In this document: positions 7,500 to 9,655 of the stretch, one piece after another
Position numbering within the stretch: the first letter of the stretch is position 1
Layout of the letters: the number at the start of each line of letters is the position of its first letter
NCBI GenBank assembly: GCA_004296815.1
Contig: SCVT01000016.1
Coordinates: forward strand, 1-9,655
Length of the DNA: 9,655 nt
Direction: 5' to 3'
DNA from: Reyranella sp.
Lineage (GTDB): Bacteria > Pseudomonadota > Alphaproteobacteria > Reyranellales > Reyranellaceae
Program-made: the position numbers and the translations under genes
The notes under the pieces: generated by a model
What the model saw: the letters and a program-made list of their open reading frames with translations, nothing else
What the model was told of the DNA's origin: nothing
Databases searched by the model: none

Positions 7500-8567
7500 A
7501 TGCCGCAGAACAAGAAAGCCGTCGTCGTCGGCGCCCTGGGCGTCATCGGCCGCTACATCGTCGAGAAGCTGCTGGCCGAGGGCGACTGGCAGGTGGTCGG
7601 CCTGTCGCGCCGGCCGGAGAAGGACGGCCCGCGCTACCGCCACATCTCCGTCGACCTGCTCGACCTCAAGGATGTCGCCAGGAAGCTCGCCGGCCTCAAC
7701 GACGTGACGCACGTCTTCTATGCCGCCTTCCAGCCCGGCACGGGCGCGGCCGCGAACTACGCCACGGTGATCGTGCCCAACCGCGACATGCTGGTGAACT
7801 CCGTGACCGCCGTCGCCAAGGCATCACGCAGGCTCGAGCGCGTCGTGCTGGTGACCGGCACCAAGTACTACGGCACGCATCTCGGGCCGCTGAAGACGCC
7901 GATGCGCGAGACCGATCCGCGCCACATGCCGCCCGACTTCTACTTCGACCAGATCGACTGGCTGACGGACTATCAGCGCGGCAAGAAGTGGAGCTGGACG
8001 GAGCTGCGCCCCCAGACGCTCTGCGGCTTCGCGCCCGGCACCGCCATGAGCATCATGCCGGCCATCGCCGTCTATGCCGCGATCTCCAAGGAGCTCGGAC
8101 TGCCGCTGCGTTTCCCCGGCAAGCCCGGCGCCTACGGCACGATCTACCAGGTAACGGAATCCTCGCACTTCGCGAGCGCCGCCCTGTGGGCCGCCACCGA
8201 GGCGCGCGCCGCCAACCAGGCCTACAACATCACCAACGGCGACTATTTCCGCTGGCGCAACGTCTGGCCCCGGATCGCCGGCGTCTTCGGCATGAAGGTG
8301 GGCGAGCTGCAGACCATCAGCCTGACCCAGCACATGGCCGACAAGGCCGACCTCTGGGCTGTCATGACGAAGAAATATGGCTTGAGGAAATTCGACTTCG
8401 GCCAGCTCGTCGCCTGGCCGTTCGCTGACTATGTCTTCGGCTCGGACTGGGATGTGATGTCGGACGTCACCAAGAGCCGCCAGCACGGCTTCCACGACGT
8501 GGTCGACAGCGAGGCCATGTTCGAGCGCCTGCTCAAGCGCTTCCGCAAGGAGAAGATCGTTCCGTGA
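7500..8567 (+). CDS. NAD(P)-dependent short-chain reductase, PRISE (progesterone 5-beta-reductase/iridoid synthase-like) family
   Basis: An atypical extended short-chain dehydrogenase/reductase, 355 residues, cytoplasmic. Rossmann nucleotide-binding motif GALGVIG at 11-17; GLSRRPEK at 34-41, whose basic residues after the second strand suggest NADPH preference; VFYAAF at 72-77; VTGTKYYG at 118-125 containing K122; PPDFYFDQIDWL at 144-155 with Y148; TELRPQTLCGFAPG at 167-180; and AYNITNGDYFRW near 241-252. The classical YxxxK is missing. Lys in TGxKxY plus Tyr in a (N/D)FY motif is the hallmark of the plant progesterone 5-beta-reductase/iridoid synthase group and its bacterial relatives, which reduce activated C=C bonds of enones. 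Database tools may call it an NAD-dependent epimerase. It starts 9 bases after the RND stop and overlaps the HutD-family gene by 4 bases, so it is co-transcribed with the pump. The natural substrate is unknown. Confidence 0.88.
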   Translation: MPQNKKAVVVGALGVIGRYIVEKLLAEGDWQVVGLSRRPEKDGPRYRHISVDLLDLKDVARKLAGLNDVTHVFYAAFQPGTGAAANYATVIVPNRDMLVNSVTAVAKASRRLERVVLVTGTKYYGTHLGPLKTPMRETDPRHMPPDFYFDQIDWLTDYQRGKKWSWTELRPQTLCGFAPGTAMSIMPAIAVYAAISKELGLPLRFPGKPGAYGTIYQVTESSHFASAALWAATEARAANQAYNITNGDYFRWRNVWPRIAGVFGMKVGELQTISLTQHMADKADLWAVMTKKYGLRKFDFGQLVAWPFADYVFGSDWDVMSDVTKSRQHGFHDVVDSEAMFERLLKRFRKEKIVP

Positions 8568-9133
8568 TCACCCTGCTCGACCCCGCCGGCTATCGCCGCA
8601 CGCCGTGGAAGAACGGCGGCGGCACGACCGTCGACATCGCGGTCTCGGGCGAGGCCTGGCGCTTCGGCCGCACGCCGATCGTCGAGCCCGGCCCGTTCTC
8701 GGACTATGCGGGCTTCGACCGCGTGCAGGTCCTGGTCGCGGGCAGCGGCCTGGTGCTCGAGACGCCCGACGGCGAGATCGACGTGCGCCAGCCCTTCCGG
8801 CCCGTGCGCTTCGCCGGCGAGACGCCGATCAAGAGCCGCCTGGAGGCGGGACCGGTCGAGGTCGTGAACCTGATCGGCCGGCGCGAGCAGGTGAAGGTCG
8901 AGATGGGCGTGCTCGACGAGGGCCGCACGCTGGTCCTGCGCCCGGGCACTCACATCGCCTACACGCCGCACGGCGACACGGAGCTCGCCATCCAGGGCAA
9001 CGAGCGCAAGCTCGCGGCTGACTATGCGCTACGCATCGACACCGACGTGACGATGCGGCTGACCGGCATCGTGGGCTGCCTGCTGGTCGCGAGCGTCACG
9101 CCGGAAACCGCCCCGGACGTCAGTCGCACTTGA
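8564..9133 (+). CDS. HutD/Ves family protein (bicupin)
   Basis: A 189-residue cytoplasmic protein of the HutD family, a cupin-fold group. The GTG start overlaps the reductase stop (GTGA, 8564-8567). Diagnostic motifs: TPWKNGGGTT at 13-22; AWRFGRTPI at 31-39, then GPFSDYAGFDR at 43-53; LVAGSGLVLE near 57-66; QPFRPVRFAGETPI at 76-89; and VNLIGRRE at 101-108, matching the usual F/V-N-x-x-x-R-R segment. In Pseudomonas, HutD is linked to setting the level of histidine-utilisation gene expression, and E. coli Ves is a relative. No hut gene (hutH, hutU, hutI, hutC) is seen here, so a histidine role is not supported by context. Its coupling to the reductase suggests a more general ligand-binding role. 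The 3' end overlaps the convergent small gene by 14 bases. Confidence 0.9.
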   Translation: MITLLDPAGYRRTPWKNGGGTTVDIAVSGEAWRFGRTPIVEPGPFSDYAGFDRVQVLVAGSGLVLETPDGEIDVRQPFRPVRFAGETPIKSRLEAGPVEVVNLIGRREQVKVEMGVLDEGRTLVLRPGTHIAYTPHGDTELAIQGNERKLAADYALRIDTDVTMRLTGIVGCLLVASVTPETAPDVSRT

Positions 9134-9398
9134 CCTCTTCCTTGTATTCGCCGTCCTTCTTCCACTCGCGCTTCACCAGGCACGGGCCCTGCCGGAACTC
9201 CTCCTTGGCCTCGCGGAAGCGGGCCGGACCGCCACCCTTGCACTCGACCTTGCTCTCGTACTTGAAGCCGTCCGCCTTGCGCTCGACCTCGCAGCCGTTG
9301 CTGCGATATTTCTGTGACCGGTCGTCGGCAACCGCCGGCGAGGCCGCGGCGGCGACGATCAAGGCCACGGGCAATCCTGAGAAAACACGTAGAAACAT
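9120..9398 (-). CDS. Small exported four-cysteine protein of unknown function
   Basis: I do not recognise a family. I choose the ATG at 9398 (92 residues), because GGAG lies six bases upstream (9405-9408 on the minus strand) and the signal peptide then begins directly with MFLR. An in-frame ATG at 9410 would add four residues (META) but has no ribosome binding site. The signal peptide has a hydrophobic core of about residues 9-20 and a probable cleavage site after PAVA (A24/D25). The mature part is about 68 residues, very rich in Lys, Glu, Arg and Gly, with four cysteines at 36, 53, 73 and 91 that could form two disulfides in the periplasm. The pattern looks like two related halves: each has a Cys, a charged stretch with F/YK..., and a VxC ending (VEC and VKC). 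The gene is convergent with and overlaps hutD by 14 bases, and is divergent from the ketopantoate reductase-family gene. Confidence 0.72.
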   Translation of the reverse strand: MFLRVFSGLPVALIVAAAASPAVADDRSQKYRSNGCEVERKADGFKYESKVECKGGGPARFREAKEEFRQGPCLVKREWKKDGEYKEEVKCD

Positions 9399-9421
9399 CG
9401 CCGTCTCCATCGCTTGAGCGG

Positions 9422-9450
9422 AAGATCAGCGTCGACGGCGATTGTGGCAA
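9422..9450 (-). promoter_or_regulatory. Possible promoter of the small exported protein gene
   Basis: On the minus strand TTGCCA (9450-9445, 5/6 match to the -35 consensus) is followed after 17 bases by GATCTT (9427-9422, weak -10, 3/6). Transcription would start near 9415, giving a short leader that contains the GGAG before the ATG at 9398 and leaving too little leader for the ATG at 9410. It was found by eye and is weak. Confidence 0.27.
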
Positions 9451-9456
9451 AAGGAG
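9451..9456 (+). promoter_or_regulatory. Ribosome binding site of the ketopantoate reductase-family gene
   Basis: AAGGAG ends seven bases before the ATG at 9464, a near-ideal Shine-Dalgarno match and spacing. It fixes the start of this gene. Confidence 0.75.
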
Positions 9457-9463
9457 TAGAAGG

Positions 9464-9655
9464 ATGCGCATTGCAGTGGTCGGCGCCGGCGGCGTCGGGG
9501 GCGGATACGGCGCGGCTCTGGCCCATGCCGGCGCGGACGTCACCTTCATCGCGCGCGGCGCCCATCTCGCAGCGATGAGGAAGGACGGGCTGCGGGTCGA
9601 GAGCCCGCGCGGCAACACGCACTTGAAGCCCACCAAGGCGACCGACGATCCCGCG
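9464..9655 (+). CDS. 2-dehydropantoate 2-reductase (ketopantoate reductase) family protein, 3' end missing
   Basis: The first 64 codons are seen and the frame is open to the last base of the window. The N-terminus MRIAVVGAGGVGGGYGAAL holds the GxGxxG dinucleotide-binding motif (G7-A-G9-G-V-G12), followed by AHAGADVTFIARGAHLAAMR and KDGLRVES, which is characteristic of the ketopantoate reductase (PanE/ApbA) family. Full-length members have about 300 residues. PanE reduces ketopantoate to pantoate with NADPH in coenzyme A synthesis, but many genomes carry several family members acting on other 2-keto acids, so the panE symbol is not assigned. It is preceded by a strong ribosome binding site and is divergent from the small exported protein gene, with a 65-base gap. 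Confidence 0.88.
   Translation, partial: MRIAVVGAGGVGGGYGAALAHAGADVTFIARGAHLAAMRKDGLRVESPRGNTHLKPTKATDDPA

Noticed and set aside
5967..7712. A 581-codon open frame on the - strand across the RND permease and the reductase start
   Set aside because: It has low-complexity Asp/His/Arg/Gly composition and is antisense to two clear genes. It crosses their junction with no family motif, so I treat it as a shadow.
8564..9133. HutD-family gene as evidence of a histidine-utilisation operon
   Set aside because: No hutH, hutU, hutI, hutG or hutC gene is present in the window, and the coupled neighbour is a PRISE reductase.
9430..9437. An 8-base palindrome CGTCGACG between the divergent genes near the right end
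   Set aside because: It is too short and too likely by chance in GC-rich DNA to call an operator.

Overview
The window is GC-rich DNA with strong codon bias and tightly packed genes. It looks like a proteobacterial chromosome, most likely an alphaproteobacterium of soil or water (Rhodospirillales, Hyphomicrobiales or Reyranella-like). That placement is inferred from composition and gene families and no marker gene confirms it. I see no rRNA, tRNA, CRISPR array, transposase or phage gene, and no stretch over 300 bases without a gene.

Layout. (1) Positions 1-1598 carry the end of a peptide/nickel-type ABC importer operon on the + strand: a DppB-like permease cut by the window edge, then a complete DppC-like permease. 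(2) A YdeI/OmpD-associated family gene lies convergently on the - strand (1603-2199), only 4 bases after dppC. (3) A divergent intergenic region (2200-2281) holds a perfect 12-base palindrome. It separates the YdeI-family gene from a probable five-gene + strand operon (2282-9133): two lipoprotein membrane-fusion proteins, an RND permease, a PRISE-type short-chain reductase and a HutD-family protein. Three of its four junctions are 4-base ATGA/GTGA overlaps and the fourth is a 9-base gap with a good ribosome binding site. (4) A small exported four-cysteine protein lies on the - strand (9120-9398) and overlaps the hutD end by 14 bases. (5) After a short divergent region, a ketopantoate reductase-family gene begins at 9464 and runs off the window.

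How the genes work together. The two adaptors and the RND permease match the gene order of the Pseudomonas aeruginosa TriABC pump, which needs two different membrane-fusion proteins and recruits an outer-membrane channel encoded elsewhere. No channel gene is present here either. The reductase and HutD-family genes are translationally coupled behind the pump. A joint role in handling a small hydrophobic or enone-type compound is possible, but that is inference from gene order.

Most of the window is recognisable family content. I do not see a clearly undescribed system. The points most worth a second look are the dual-adaptor pump with its coupled reductase/HutD tail, the palindrome in the divergent region, and the small four-cysteine secreted protein.
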